A DNA stretch of 33,781 nucleotides from Lachnospiraceae bacterium (GTDB taxonomy: Bacteria; Bacillota; Clostridia; Lachnospirales; Lachnospiraceae), in assembly GCA_014804245.1 (NCBI GenBank), contig JAAVAE010000025.1:114041-147821 (forward strand), given 5' to 3'. Numbering within the stretch: position 1 is the first letter of the stretch; every line of letters begins with the position of its first letter. Made by a program: the position numbers and the translations under genes. Positions 1 through 8,718 of this stretch are shown in pieces. The notes below the pieces were generated by a model. That model was not told the DNA's origin and searched no databases. It saw nothing but the letters and a program-made list of their open reading frames with translations.

Positions 1-1
1 T

Positions 2-85
2 TCAGGTCAAAGTAAAGCGCAGGATTGGATCATTAAACATGGTATGAGAAATAGAAAATGTCCTGAGGGGCTGTGCGGGGAGTAG
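2..85 (+). CDS. Possible C-terminal tail of an upstream gene (partial)
   Basis: An open frame enters from the left edge and ends at the TAG at 83-85, giving about 27 residues that end in CPEGLCGE. The family cannot be recognised from so short a tail. It could be the end of a real gene on the same strand as its neighbour or a chance open frame. The sequence from 86 to 119 is the short leader of the next gene, with a GGGGAAA ribosome binding site. Confidence 0.25.
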   Translation, partial: SGQSKAQDWIIKHGMRNRKCPEGLCGE

Positions 86-119
86 TATCAAATTGTAATC
101 GGATTTGGGGAAATAGAGC

Positions 120-1001
120 ATGAACACAATAAAAGGCTATATAAGAGATGATAGATGGCGGAATGAATTAAATGAGTTGACAGAGAAGACATTTGGTTTT
201 GATTTTGAAAGCTGGGTGTCCAATGGATATTTTCAGGGAGACTATATTCCGTATTCGCTGGAAGCGGCAGGAAAGATACTATCTAACGCATCAGCTAATA
301 TTATGGACTTTGAGCAGTGCGGGGAGCACAAGAGATATATTCAGATTGGTACTGTTATGACAGATGAATCAAAAAGAAAGCTGGGGCTTGCGTCAAGTTT
401 GATAAATCAGATAATAGAGGCATATAAAATGGAATGTGATGGATTTTATTTATTTGCCAATTTAAGCGCCTTGGGCTTCTACAAGAAAATGGGATTTGAG
501 GAATGCATGCAGTATAGGTACAGTCTAAAGAGAGAAGACTTTTCGGAATTGAACTCTTCAAAAAAAAGCGGATTGATAAAAGTAGAAGCTACAGATAAAT
601 CATTAAAGAAAAAGTATTTAGACTATGTGCGAAACAGTGCAGTCAATGCAGCTTTAGATCAGAAGAATAAGTATGGATTGCAGTTATTCTATACTGCTGA
701 CTTTGAAAATGTATGTTATTCAGATAGCTTAGACTGTTTTGCGGTTATTGACAGGCAGGATGACACAATCATGCTTCAAAGTATCATTGCAAAAAAAGAA
801 ATTGATTTGAAAGAACTAATTTTGCAGATGGATTTAACAGGAACACAGCTCCTGTTAGGTTTTACACCATTAAATCGGGCGAATCTATTTGATGCTGAAA
901 GATATGACGGAGAGGATGATTATCGCCTGATGATTCTTGGTGAGGAATTAAGAAGCATAGAAGAAAAGAAATTATATTTTCCGGCATTATCCCATGCCTA
1001 G
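120..1001 (+). CDS. GNAT family N-acetyltransferase
   Basis: This 293-residue protein has a GNAT fold in its N-terminal half. Residues about 75-100 (IGTVMTDESKRKLGLASSLI) match the acetyl-CoA binding strand, loop and helix, with KRKLGLA in place of the usual Q/RxxGxG/A. FYKKMGFEE at about 120-128 is the typical end of the domain. The family moves an acetyl group from acetyl-CoA to an amine. The substrate cannot be told. The C-terminal 150 residues have no motif I recognise and make the protein longer than a single-domain GNAT. The ATG follows GGGGAAA at a suitable distance. The next gene is 64 bases downstream on the same strand but need not share a transcript. Confidence 0.8.
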   Translation: MNTIKGYIRDDRWRNELNELTEKTFGFDFESWVSNGYFQGDYIPYSLEAAGKILSNASANIMDFEQCGEHKRYIQIGTVMTDESKRKLGLASSLINQIIEAYKMECDGFYLFANLSALGFYKKMGFEECMQYRYSLKREDFSELNSSKKSGLIKVEATDKSLKKKYLDYVRNSAVNAALDQKNKYGLQLFYTADFENVCYSDSLDCFAVIDRQDDTIMLQSIIAKKEIDLKELILQMDLTGTQLLLGFTPLNRANLFDAERYDGEDDYRLMILGEELRSIEEKKLYFPALSHA

Positions 1002-1065
1002 AGCAAAGCATTGCAACATAAGCCTATGCGCATCTATTAGGAGATGGTTTTGCAGGAGGATTTGA

Positions 1066-2127
1066 ATGGAGAATAAAAGAACAAGAATCGTTGACATCGC
1101 AGAAGAGTTAGGCGTGAGCACCGCGACGGTATCTAACGTCATTCATGGAAAGACCAAAAAGATTTCTGACGAAACCGTACACAGAGTGCAGGAGTTGCTT
1201 GAGAAAAAGCAGTATATACCCAGCATGGCAGGAATCCTGCTGGCACAGAATGACTCCAGGATAATCGGAGTGGTGATCAATGATCATGAAAAATATGAGT
1301 CTCACGTACTGGAGGATGCTTTCATTGCTTCGTCCATCAATTATTTGTCGGCAGAAATTGAAAAAGCCGGATATTTTATGATGGTAAAGGTGACGAACAA
1401 GTGGAATGAGATTCCCAAATTTGCCTCCATGTGGAATATGGAAGGTCTGGTGGTCATTGGCTTTTGTGAGAATGATTATAAAAAGCTTCGTGACTCCATG
1501 CATATTCCCTTTGTGGTATATGACGGTTATTTCAAGGAGCCGGGACGTATCTGCAACCTTGCCATCGATAATTTTGACGGCGGATTTCAGATAGGCAGTT
1601 ATTTTCGAAGGTTGGGACACCAAAATGCGCTGTGCATTTCAGACAATGATATCTGCATGGATTTAGAGCGGTATCAGGGATTTCACGCCGCCATGGAAAA
1701 TCCCGATGCAGATCCGATGGAAAATAGAAATGTGAAACTGGCAAAAGGAACGGGGGAAGATTTTCTGCTGATTCCTATGACGAAAAAGGAGCGAAGGAAG
1801 TTTTATCAGGATCATCTGGAAAAACTCAAAAGCGTTACTGCAGTTTTTGCGGTGTCTGATTATTATGCCGTCGATTTGATTCAATTTTTGCAGGAACAGA
1901 GTATCCGTGTGCCGGAAGAAATTTCGGTTGCAGGATTTGATGATAGCCCTTTGTGTGAAATGCTTTACCCGACTCTCACGGCAGTAAAGCAAGATGGGAA
2001 AAGGAGAGCGGAATTAGCCATTTCCATCTTACAGAAATTAAAGGAAGGAAAAGAAGAAGGACAAACGATAGTATTGCCGGTGACATTGGTGGAACGTCAA
2101 AGCACGAGGCAGATTGCACAAATCTAG
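1066..2127 (+). CDS. LacI family transcriptional regulator
   Basis: The 353-residue protein has the LacI plan. An N-terminal helix-turn-helix and hinge covers residues about 5-60 (VDIAEELGVSTATVSNVIHG). A periplasmic-binding-protein-like effector domain follows, with the usual C-terminal signature (PEEISVAGFDDSPLCEMLYP). The family binds operator DNA as dimers and releases it, or binds more tightly, on binding a sugar or related ligand. AGGAGG lies just before the ATG. The gene stops 88 bases before a MATE exporter, and the gap contains an imperfect palindrome just upstream of a sigma-A promoter, so local control of the exporter is a reasonable inference. The ligand is unknown. Confidence 0.9.
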   Translation: MENKRTRIVDIAEELGVSTATVSNVIHGKTKKISDETVHRVQELLEKKQYIPSMAGILLAQNDSRIIGVVINDHEKYESHVLEDAFIASSINYLSAEIEKAGYFMMVKVTNKWNEIPKFASMWNMEGLVVIGFCENDYKKLRDSMHIPFVVYDGYFKEPGRICNLAIDNFDGGFQIGSYFRRLGHQNALCISDNDICMDLERYQGFHAAMENPDADPMENRNVKLAKGTGEDFLLIPMTKKERRKFYQDHLEKLKSVTAVFAVSDYYAVDLIQFLQEQSIRVPEEISVAGFDDSPLCEMLYPTLTAVKQDGKRRAELAISILQKLKEGKEEGQTIVLPVTLVERQSTRQIAQI

Positions 2128-2145
2128 GCTTTCTTTTTTGTGAGG

Positions 2146-2192
2146 GGTTACGCGTTTAACCTATTGCAAACAGCGCTTATGTGAAATAGAAT
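2146..2192 (+). promoter_or_regulatory. Promoter with candidate operator for the MATE gene
   Basis: TTGCAA (2164-2169) and TAGAAT (2187-2192) are separated by 17 bases, a good sigma-A promoter. Directly upstream is an imperfect palindrome, GGTTA-N6-TAACC (2146-2161), a plausible site for the LacI regulator encoded just before. The predicted start at about 2199 would leave a very short leader, so the promoter is tentative. Confidence 0.5.
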
Positions 2193-2215
2193 GAGTGCTG
2201 GAGGTGAAAGTAAAG

Positions 2216-3622
2216 ATGGAACAAAAAGAATCATTTTATAGATTGGTATTAAAGATTGCCCTTCCGGTGACTCTGCAGTCCCTGCTGCAATCGTCCTTCA
2301 GCGTGGTTGATCAGGTGATGACCGGACAGCTTGGCAGTTACAGCATTGCCGGAATCGGACTGGGAGGAAAGTTTTCCTCCATTTATTCTGTACTGGTGTC
2401 TGCCATTGCTGCAGTGGCAGGCATTATGATCGCCCAGTATATGGGTAAAAAAGACGAAAGGGAAGTGAGCAGGAGTTTTTATGTGAACCTGTTTCTCTCG
2501 CTGCTCCTGGCAATGCTTTTTACCGGAATATGCATGATTTTTCCGGGGCAGATTATGGGAATATACACAAAAGATGCAGTGACGAGGGATATTGCGGCAG
2601 GGTATCTGCGGATAATTGCCCTTTCCTATCTCCCTATGGCGGCGACGACCTTGCTGGCAACTCTGCTTAGGTGCATGGAAGCCGCAGCGCTGCCTCTTTA
2701 TGCCAGCGTGTTTGCGGCGGTGATCAACACAGGTCTGAATTACATATTGATATTCGGGAAATTAGGATTTCCACGGATGGAAGTGAAAGGAGCGGCCTTT
2801 GCAACGGTGATTTCCCAGCTTGCAGGCTGTACCCTTAGTATCGTTTTATTTGTAATTTATTATAAAAAGCAAAAAACGGAATCAGAAACAGTCGTTTCCT
2901 TGCATTATGGAAAGGAGTGTTCTATCGCCCAGACCTTTTTAAATAAAAGTGGAAGAAAGCAATATCTGGGAATATTGCTTCCCATCCTTGTATGTGAGTT
3001 CTTCTGGAGTCTGGGAGAAAATGTATACACTGCAATTTATGGGAACATAGGCACTTATGACTGTGCAGCCATGACGCTTACAATCCCGATTCAGGTCTTG
3101 ATGATCGGCGCCTTGAACGGTCTTTCCCAGGCAGCGGCTATCCTGATTGGAAAATCTTTGGGCGGTAAGGAATACGAAAAAGCCTATCAGGATTCCAAAA
3201 AGTTGATGTGGTGCGGGTTTGCCGGTTCAGTCTTCTTGTCGCTTCTGCTGGTGGCAGCAGGAAGGCTTTACGTAGAGATTTATCAGGTGGAAGAGGTGGT
3301 GCGCAATCTTGCCGCGCAAATACTGATTGCGTTTGCGCTTATATCACCGGTAAAGGTTCAGAACATGATTTTGGGAGGCGGCATTTTACGAAGCGGCGGA
3401 AAGACCAGATATGTGATGGTGATTGATTTTATAGGGACATGGATTTTCGGTGTGCCCCTTGGACTTCTTGCAGCCTTTGTTTTCAAACTTTCGATTCCCT
3501 ATGTATATTTCATTCTGTCGCTGGAGGAGTGCGTGCGGTTTGGAATTTCCCTGGTGGTTTTCAGGAAGAGAAGTTGGATGGAAAATATCAGTTCTATAAA
3601 TGACGTTGCCTGTGAACAGTAA
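2216..3622 (+). CDS. MATE family multidrug/metabolite exporter
   Basis: This is a polytopic membrane protein of about 468 residues with roughly 12 hydrophobic segments in two homologous halves, the MATE arrangement. N-terminal sequence such as LPVTLQSLLQSSFSVVDQVM and the GGKFSS and AQYMGKKDERE regions fit the family. MATE proteins export cationic drugs or metabolites across the cytoplasmic membrane using H+ or Na+. An upstream in-frame GTG at 2195 exists, but GGAGGTG at 2200-2206 is correctly spaced only for the ATG at 2216. The gene lies downstream of the LacI regulator and may be controlled by it. The substrate cannot be predicted. Confidence 0.9.
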   Translation: MEQKESFYRLVLKIALPVTLQSLLQSSFSVVDQVMTGQLGSYSIAGIGLGGKFSSIYSVLVSAIAAVAGIMIAQYMGKKDEREVSRSFYVNLFLSLLLAMLFTGICMIFPGQIMGIYTKDAVTRDIAAGYLRIIALSYLPMAATTLLATLLRCMEAAALPLYASVFAAVINTGLNYILIFGKLGFPRMEVKGAAFATVISQLAGCTLSIVLFVIYYKKQKTESETVVSLHYGKECSIAQTFLNKSGRKQYLGILLPILVCEFFWSLGENVYTAIYGNIGTYDCAAMTLTIPIQVLMIGALNGLSQAAAILIGKSLGGKEYEKAYQDSKKLMWCGFAGSVFLSLLLVAAGRLYVEIYQVEEVVRNLAAQILIAFALISPVKVQNMILGGGILRSGGKTRYVMVIDFIGTWIFGVPLGLLAAFVFKLSIPYVYFILSLEECVRFGISLVVFRKRSWMENISSINDVACEQ

Positions 3623-3663
3623 TAAAATAGGCATAACAGTGGAATCATATGTTTGTGAGAACA

Positions 3664-3692
3664 TTGAAAATATGACAAAGATACAGTATAAT
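3664..3692 (+). promoter_or_regulatory. Sigma-A promoter for the nucleotidyltransferase gene
   Basis: TTGAAA (3664-3669) and TATAAT (3687-3692) are separated by 17 bases. The promoter lies about 125 bases before the next start codon. No other feature was seen in the gap. Confidence 0.6.
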
Positions 3693-3817
3693 ACAAATGG
3701 ACGAACACATGGAGCAATGCCAATAATTTATACGAGAAAATGCACGAAAGAATCACTATCGGGTAGAGCGTCGATAGAAAAGAATAATGAGTGCAAAAAT
3801 ATTAGAAGGAGCCTTTT

Positions 3818-4156
3818 ATGTGTACAAAAATCCAGATTGACAATATATCACAACAAATATCACAATCTTATCGCTCTGTGTATGGGGATAATATCGTTGC
3901 AATTTACTTATACGGTTCTTATGCAAGAGGTAATTACGATGAAGAATCCGATGTAGATATCGCGGCTATTATCAGAGGAAATAGGATTGATTTGCAAAGG
4001 AAACTAAAGCAGATATGGGATGTGTCCGCAGATATTGGATTAAAAAATGATGTTATTGTCTCGCCTACAGTAATACCATTTGACGAGTATGAGGAATATA
4101 AACACACCCTTCCCTATTATATGAATATACAGAAAGAAGGGAAACGGATTGGATAA
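3818..4156 (+). CDS. Minimal nucleotidyltransferase (MNT, antitoxin-type)
   Basis: This 112-residue protein has the minimal nucleotidyltransferase signature GSYARGNYDEESDVDIAA, meaning GSxxRG followed by the SDxDI metal-binding pair. In MNT-HEPN toxin-antitoxin systems such a protein adds AMP to the HEPN ribonuclease toxin and silences it. An AGAAGGAG ribosome binding site precedes the ATG. The partner expected directly downstream is present only as a 37-residue stub, so this may be an orphaned antitoxin. Function as a stand-alone nucleotidyltransferase cannot be excluded. Confidence 0.8.
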   Translation: MCTKIQIDNISQQISQSYRSVYGDNIVAIYLYGSYARGNYDEESDVDIAAIIRGNRIDLQRKLKQIWDVSADIGLKNDVIVSPTVIPFDEYEEYKHTLPYYMNIQKEGKRIG

Positions 4157-4160
4157 TTTA

Positions 4161-4274
4161 ATGAAATATAGGCTTGACAATGCGAAAGAAAAATTGGATT
4201 CAGCTAAACTTTTGCTGGATGCAGGAAAATATAGGGATTCGATAGTAAAGTGCTTCGGAATGGAGGAAAAATGA
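4161..4274 (+). pseudogene. Truncated HEPN-domain partner of the MNT gene
   Basis: An ATG four bases after the MNT stop opens 37 codons. They begin MKYRLDNAKEKLDSAKLLLD and continue with [11 protein letters not shown], the typical first helices of a HEPN protein. The frame then reads into CFGMEEK and stops at a TGA that overlaps the ispF start (ATGA). The rest of the domain, including the RxxxxxH ribonuclease motif, is absent, so the toxin should be inactive. A TTG at 4149, overlapping the MNT stop region, is an alternative start. Confidence 0.65.
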
Positions 4275-4813
4275 GAATCGGAATGGGATATGATGTGCAC
4301 AAACTGGTGGAGGGCAGAAAGCTTATTATGGGCGGTGTTGAGATACCCTACGAAAAGGGGCTTTTAGGGCATTCGGATGCGGATGTGCTTCTTCATGCCA
4401 TCATGGATGCACTTCTTGGCGCGGCAGCGCTTGGGGATATTGGAAAGCATTTTCCGGATACAGACCCCGCCTATAAAGGAATTTCTTCTATAAAGCTTTT
4501 AGAGCATGTAGGAAAGCTGCTGGAAGAGAACTTATTTCTGATAGAGAATATAGATGCAACCATCATAGCGCAGGCACCGAAGATGCGTCCGCATATTGAT
4601 GCCATGCGGGAGAATATAGCGAATGCTCTCGGCATTACCATGGAGCAGGTCAATGTGAAGGCGACCACAGAGGAGGGGCTTGGCTTTACGGGAACGGGAG
4701 AAGGAATTTCCTCCCAGGCAATCTGTCTGCTCACAAGTCCTGTGAACCTTGGCAGTGAGGACGTGACGGTGCGGGGCTGCGGGGAATGCGGCGGATGCCC
4801 TATGAACCGCTAG
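4271..4813 (+). CDS. ispF: 2-C-methyl-D-erythritol 2,4-cyclodiphosphate synthase
   Basis: IspF converts CDP-methylerythritol 2-phosphate to methylerythritol 2,4-cyclodiphosphate and CMP in the MEP isoprenoid pathway. The metal ligands D8, H10 and H42 are in place (GYDVH and the HSDADVLLH block), as is the C-terminal [24 protein letters not shown] at 4262-4266 selects the ATG at 4271 over an in-frame GTG at 4250. At 180 residues it is some 20 longer than usual family members. The extra C-terminal tail ends in [12 protein letters not shown] with three closely spaced cysteines. Its start overlaps the stop of the HEPN stub, so translation may be coupled to the debris of a toxin-antitoxin module. 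Confidence 0.93.
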   Translation: MRIGMGYDVHKLVEGRKLIMGGVEIPYEKGLLGHSDADVLLHAIMDALLGAAALGDIGKHFPDTDPAYKGISSIKLLEHVGKLLEENLFLIENIDATIIAQAPKMRPHIDAMRENIANALGITMEQVNVKATTEEGLGFTGTGEGISSQAICLLTSPVNLGSEDVTVRGCGECGGCPMNR

Positions 4814-4869
4814 AAGAGCAGATGCAAAATTAAAAAGGCAATTTCTATTAAGATTCCTTCTGACACTTA

Positions 4870-4878
4870 TGCTATACT
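4870..4878 (+). promoter_or_regulatory. Extended -10 promoter for the AraC-clpP pair
   Basis: TGCTATACT is an extended -10 element (TG-n-TATACT) 25 bases before the AraC start, with no strong -35. AGGAGG (4888-4893) is the ribosome binding site. Confidence 0.45.
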
Positions 4879-4903
4879 GGCTAAGACAGGAGGAATTTTT
4901 TGT

Positions 4904-5320
4904 ATGGAAAAAGAGCATGTAGTAGAGAAGATAGTGGATTATATAGAATCGCACCTGATGGATGATTTGTCCTTAAGCAAAATAGCGGAGGCTTTGCACT
5001 ACTCCAAATTTTATATAGCAAGGGTATTTGCAGAAAATACGGGAATCACGGTTTACAAATATATCCAGGGACGGAGGCTGACCATAGCCGCCCGTCAGCT
5101 TGTAGAATCAGACAGACCAATCACGGATATTGCCTATGAAGCGCACTATAATTCATCTCAGGCATTTTCGTTGGCATTTCGCAGTTTGTATTCCTGTTCT
5201 CCCCAGACTTACAGGAAGAACGGAAGCTTTTATCCGAAGCAGACAAAGATATCCATGTGCCATTCCAGCTGTATGATGTCAGCAATAGACAGGTATCAGA
5301 AAGGCAGGATGGCAGCATGA
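4904..5320 (+). CDS. Short AraC-type DNA-binding protein
   Basis: The 138-residue protein is almost entirely an AraC/XylS DNA-binding domain. One helix-turn-helix lies around residues 20-45 ([21 protein letters not shown]) and a second around 70-100 ([20 protein letters not shown]), followed by the family signature SPQTYRK. There is no N-terminal ligand domain, so it resembles SoxS/MarA-type regulators controlled by their own level. The last 30 residues are unassigned. The stop codon overlaps the clpP start (ATGA at 5317-5320), indicating one transcript and translational coupling. Confidence 0.88.
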   Translation: MEKEHVVEKIVDYIESHLMDDLSLSKIAEALHYSKFYIARVFAENTGITVYKYIQGRRLTIAARQLVESDRPITDIAYEAHYNSSQAFSLAFRSLYSCSPQTYRKNGSFYPKQTKISMCHSSCMMSAIDRYQKGRMAA

Positions 5321-5901
5321 GTACAATTCCTTATGTAATTGAGCAGACCAGCCGCGGCGAGAGAAGCTACGATATATTTTCCAGGTTGTTATCAGATAGA
5401 ATCATTTTTTTAGGCGAAGAGGTGAGTGATACTTCTGCAAGCCTGATTACGGCGCAGATGCTCTTTTTGGAAGCACAGGATCCGGAAAAAGATATCCAGC
5501 TTTACATCAATAGTCCCGGAGGTTCCATCACTGCTGGATTTGCGATTTATGATACGATGCAATATATTAAATGCGATGTGTCCACTATCTGCATCGGTCT
5601 GGCAGCCAGCTTCGGCGCCTTTTTGCTGGCAGGCGGGACGAAAGGAAAGAGAATGGCGCTTCCCAATGCGGAAATTATGATACACCAGCCGGCGATTCAT
5701 GGCAATGGCGTGCAGGGACAGGCAACGGACATCCAAATCGTTTCAGAACATATACAAAAAAGCAAAGAACGTTTGAACCGCATTTTGGCAGAAAATACAG
5801 GTAAAACTATTGAGCAGATCGCTGCCGATACGGAGCGCGACCATTATATGTCCGCCAGGCAGGCTCTTGACTATGGTGTGATTGACAGAATCATTGGATA
5901 A
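5317..5901 (+). CDS. clpP: ATP-dependent Clp protease proteolytic subunit
   Basis: ClpP forms a double-heptamer serine protease chamber fed by ClpX or ClpA/C unfoldases. The triad is visible: S98 in [10 protein letters not shown]123 in MIHQPAIHG and D175 in ERDHYMSA. The [11 protein letters not shown] oxyanion loop is also present. At 194 residues it is of normal length. An upstream in-frame ATG at 5257 would lie inside the AraC gene. The ATG at 5317 matches the family's N-terminus and overlaps the AraC stop. No clpX or tig is nearby, which is unlike the usual housekeeping locus, so this may be a second, condition-specific ClpP (inference). Confidence 0.93.
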   Translation: MSTIPYVIEQTSRGERSYDIFSRLLSDRIIFLGEEVSDTSASLITAQMLFLEAQDPEKDIQLYINSPGGSITAGFAIYDTMQYIKCDVSTICIGLAASFGAFLLAGGTKGKRMALPNAEIMIHQPAIHGNGVQGQATDIQIVSEHIQKSKERLNRILAENTGKTIEQIAADTERDHYMSARQALDYGVIDRIIG

Positions 5902-6024
5902 GTTAGAACCCTTTGAGGAAACTTCATGCGGTCATTACATTCAGACGCCCGTTCATGCCATGAATAAAACCTTGCTTATGCTTACGTCGATATATAATAT
6001 ATCCCTATAAGGAAGGTGAGTCGA

Positions 6025-6741
6025 ATGTTATCAATAGCAGTATGTGATGATGAAATCATAGAGTGCTGTAATATGGCAAAGAGAATCAAGGCAATTTTGG
6101 AAGAAATGAAAGTGCCGTGCATGATACGGCAGTTTGGCAGTGGGCGGGAGTTGCTGCAGGCATCTGAAAATTTTGACATTGTGTTTCTTGATATCATAAT
6201 GTGTAATCTGGATGGGATGAGGACAGCGCGGCTTTTTCGTGAGAGAGCATTTGATAAAATACTTATTTTTGTATCTTCCAGCAGGGAGTATGTGCTTGAA
6301 GCATATGACGTAGAAGCTTTTTACTATCTGTTAAAGCCAATTGATGATAAAAAACTGAAAAGGGTTTTGCAAAAAGCTGTTCATAAAATAGAAAGTCATT
6401 CACAGGAATTTCTGATTGTCAGTAAGGAAAGGCAAAAAAAGAAACTTTTTTTGGATGATATATACTATTTTGAAATCAGAGGAAGAATGATTGATGTTCA
6501 TGGGGCAGAGGGGATTTTTACATACTATGAGCAGATTGGTGTTTTAGAGAACAGTCTGCGGGATAAAGGGTTTTTCAGGTGCCATAAAAGTTATCTCATA
6601 AATTTGAAATATGTTGATGCATATAACAGGCAGGAGGTTATTCTGGAAAATGGAGAAAAAATTTTGATTGCAAAAAGAAGGTATGAGGAATTTTGTAAAG
6701 AAATACTTAAGTTTATGAGAAAAAATGGAGGAATCATATGA
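6025..6741 (+). CDS. LytTR-family response regulator
   Basis: A receiver domain (residues about 2-120) has the acidic pocket D8/D9 and the phosphoacceptor D56 in FLDIIM. It is followed by a LytTR DNA-binding domain (about 140-238, with FFRCHKSYLINLKYV). This is the AgrA/VirR/LytR type that binds direct repeats upstream of targets. GGAAGG at 6011-6016 favours the ATG at 6025 over a GTG at 6016. The stop overlaps the sensor kinase start (ATGA), so the two form an operon. No AgrB or AgrD peptide genes were found nearby, so the signal is unknown. Confidence 0.9.
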   Translation: MLSIAVCDDEIIECCNMAKRIKAILEEMKVPCMIRQFGSGRELLQASENFDIVFLDIIMCNLDGMRTARLFRERAFDKILIFVSSSREYVLEAYDVEAFYYLLKPIDDKKLKRVLQKAVHKIESHSQEFLIVSKERQKKKLFLDDIYYFEIRGRMIDVHGAEGIFTYYEQIGVLENSLRDKGFFRCHKSYLINLKYVDAYNRQEVILENGEKILIAKRRYEEFCKEILKFMRKNGGII

Positions 6742-8135
6742 AACAAGTCTCAGATTCAGCAGTGATTTTGATAATGCTGTCATGTTATCTGGGGTATATT
6801 TGGACAGCAGATCAATTTTGTAAAAGATGTCTAGATATTTCTAAAAGGAATGAAGCGCTGTTTGTGATTTCTCTTTTTAGCGGATGGATGATTGTGGATA
6901 TTGTGAATGTATGCCGTTTCATTCCGTATATTGTTTTTGCAATGGTCAAACACATTTTTTTTATGGTATTGGTATTATGGCTGTTTCGAGGAGATAAGGA
7001 AAAAAAACTTTTTGTTGCTGCAAGCCTGATTTTGATTTCGACGTCGGTGCAGGAGTTTTGCGGGTCATTTTTGTCTTGTCTGGCACTATTCCTGCTACAT
7101 ACAGTAAGGAAGATTTCGGAACCTGTTGTAGCCGGATGGGAAGATTACCTGATTGTTTATATCACATTTGCTGTAGTAGCAGGGACTGTATATTGGATAT
7201 CCAGACATGCTGTATCTGTTTTTCATGGTAAAGTAAGAACGTGGTATCTCATGTTGGCAATTCCGTTGCTTGCGGTTACTGCAGTGATTGACCTTGTCGG
7301 TTGGGGGGCAAGTAAGGGAATATTGTTCAGGAGCGGAGGAAACTTTAATTTATATTATGACCAGCTTTTTAGTCATGGGGGGAATTGTGTCCTGACGGCG
7401 CTGGCTATGTTTGCAGCAGGATTTTATGTATTTGGAATGGATAGGATTTATCTGGAACAAGAAAAAAGCAGTCAATATCATGCTCAAATTGCGGCTTACA
7501 AAATGCTGGAGGAACAATATAGCCAGCAAGAGCGGTTAAGGCACGACATGAACAATCATATGATTGCCTTATCAGGACTGTTGGAAAAGAAAGACTGGGA
7601 AAAAATGAATGAATATCTAAGGAGCATGAGGGACAGCGGCAGTTTAGGAACCTTAGATGAAATAACAGGTAACAGGACAGTGGACGCACTTCTGTACCAA
7701 AAACGGCAAATGGCAGAAAGAAAAAATATTATATGGAAATGTGATGTGCAGATGCCGAAAAGATGCTGTATGAAAGAGTTTGATTTATGTGTATTGTTTG
7801 GAAATATATTGGATAATGCAGTGGAAGCGTGTGAGAGATTGCAGTCTGGTGAATTACATTACAAAGAGGATCCGTTTATTGATATTCAGGTGAAAGCAGT
7901 AAAGAAGTTCTTTTTATTAGAAGTAAAGAACAGTGCCGGCAAGAGGAATCATTATAAAGCCGGATTCACTGATAAGGAAAATCCAAAGGGACATGGAATT
8001 GGTCTGTTAAATATCAGAGATGTGGTGCATAGATATAATGGTGTAATCAACATAGAAGCTCAAAATGGTATTTTTGTGATTTCCGTTCTGATACCTCTAA
8101 ATGATGCCGCATATGACAACAAAGAGTCTGTTTGA
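6738..8135 (+). CDS. GHKL-type sensor histidine kinase (AgrC-like)
   Basis: This is a 465-residue sensor. The first 225 residues hold about six hydrophobic segments with no evident large extracellular domain. A coiled-coil linker leads to RLRHDMNNHM with the phosphoacceptor H269. The N box is NILDNAVEACE and the G box is KGHGIGLLNI. This is the HPK10/AgrC pattern, which often detects peptides and phosphorylates a LytTR regulator. The first codon overlaps the regulator's stop, so the pair is translationally coupled. The gene for any cognate signal is not evident. Confidence 0.9.
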   Translation: MKQVSDSAVILIMLSCYLGYIWTADQFCKRCLDISKRNEALFVISLFSGWMIVDIVNVCRFIPYIVFAMVKHIFFMVLVLWLFRGDKEKKLFVAASLILISTSVQEFCGSFLSCLALFLLHTVRKISEPVVAGWEDYLIVYITFAVVAGTVYWISRHAVSVFHGKVRTWYLMLAIPLLAVTAVIDLVGWGASKGILFRSGGNFNLYYDQLFSHGGNCVLTALAMFAAGFYVFGMDRIYLEQEKSSQYHAQIAAYKMLEEQYSQQERLRHDMNNHMIALSGLLEKKDWEKMNEYLRSMRDSGSLGTLDEITGNRTVDALLYQKRQMAERKNIIWKCDVQMPKRCCMKEFDLCVLFGNILDNAVEACERLQSGELHYKEDPFIDIQVKAVKKFFLLEVKNSAGKRNHYKAGFTDKENPKGHGIGLLNIRDVVHRYNGVINIEAQNGIFVISVLIPLNDAAYDNKESV

Positions 8136-8235
8136 AGCACGAAAATAATATTATCTATTTATACCGCCGAAAGAAGAGGCAGGAACTTATCAAATTCCTT
8201 TAGGAAGCATTGATAAAGATAAGGAGGGCGGCGTG

Positions 8236-8718
8236 ATGCATACAAAAACAATGGAAGGACTTGTAGGGGCAAGAATGAATATAGATTTAGTCAATACCCC
8301 CATGAGAGTCTACAAGGAAGCAAGGTATAAAGGTGATACGGCAACAATGGAAAGGGCAATGGGGTATGCCTGCGAATTTTCAGACAGGGCAGATGAGTAT
8401 AAAGTTAAAGCTGATGAAGGAATGAAAGAGGAAGCAAAGGCAGCGAGGGAAAAAGAAAAAGCTGAGCGCGAAAAGGCGATTCAAAAACGTAAGGAAGAAC
8501 GTGACAAATTTGAAGAAAATATAGAAGAAAGAAAAGAAACAGATACGGTAGAGGTGAGCGAAGAAGGAAAGATATTGTTAAAAGATAATAGGGATATAGA
8601 CAATGCGGATTCTTCTGAAACAAAGAGCGATATCGCCAAAGAACCTGTGACATATACAAAAACGGGAGAGGTGAGCCAGAAGACAGAGCAGACCGCAGTT
8701 ATTTCAATCTCTGTATAA
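8236..8718 (+). CDS. Hypothetical charged coiled-coil protein
   Basis: The 160-residue protein is not assigned to a family. The N-terminal 60 residues look folded. Residues about 60-105 are a very charged helix rich in K, E and R (EEAKAAREKEKAEREKAIQK), probably a coiled coil. The C-terminal 50 residues are polar and end in a hydrophobic AVISISV. There is no signal peptide or membrane segment. AAGGAGGG (8221-8228) spaces better for the ATG at 8236 than for the GTG at 8233. It lies 100 bases after the sensor kinase and could be in the same operon. Its 3-prime end overlaps a convergent gene by 20 bases. Confidence 0.7.
   Translation: MHTKTMEGLVGARMNIDLVNTPMRVYKEARYKGDTATMERAMGYACEFSDRADEYKVKADEGMKEEAKAAREKEKAEREKAIQKRKEERDKFEENIEERKETDTVEVSEEGKILLKDNRDIDNADSSETKSDIAKEPVTYTKTGEVSQKTEQTAVISISV

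Noticed and set aside
3600..3956. 118-codon frame between the MATE and nucleotidyltransferase genes
   Set aside because: It overlaps both real genes, has no family features, and includes the promoter at 3664-3692.
6025..8718. An agr-type quorum-sensing locus
   Set aside because: The LytTR regulator and GHKL kinase fit, but no AgrB protease or AgrD precursor could be found on either strand nearby.
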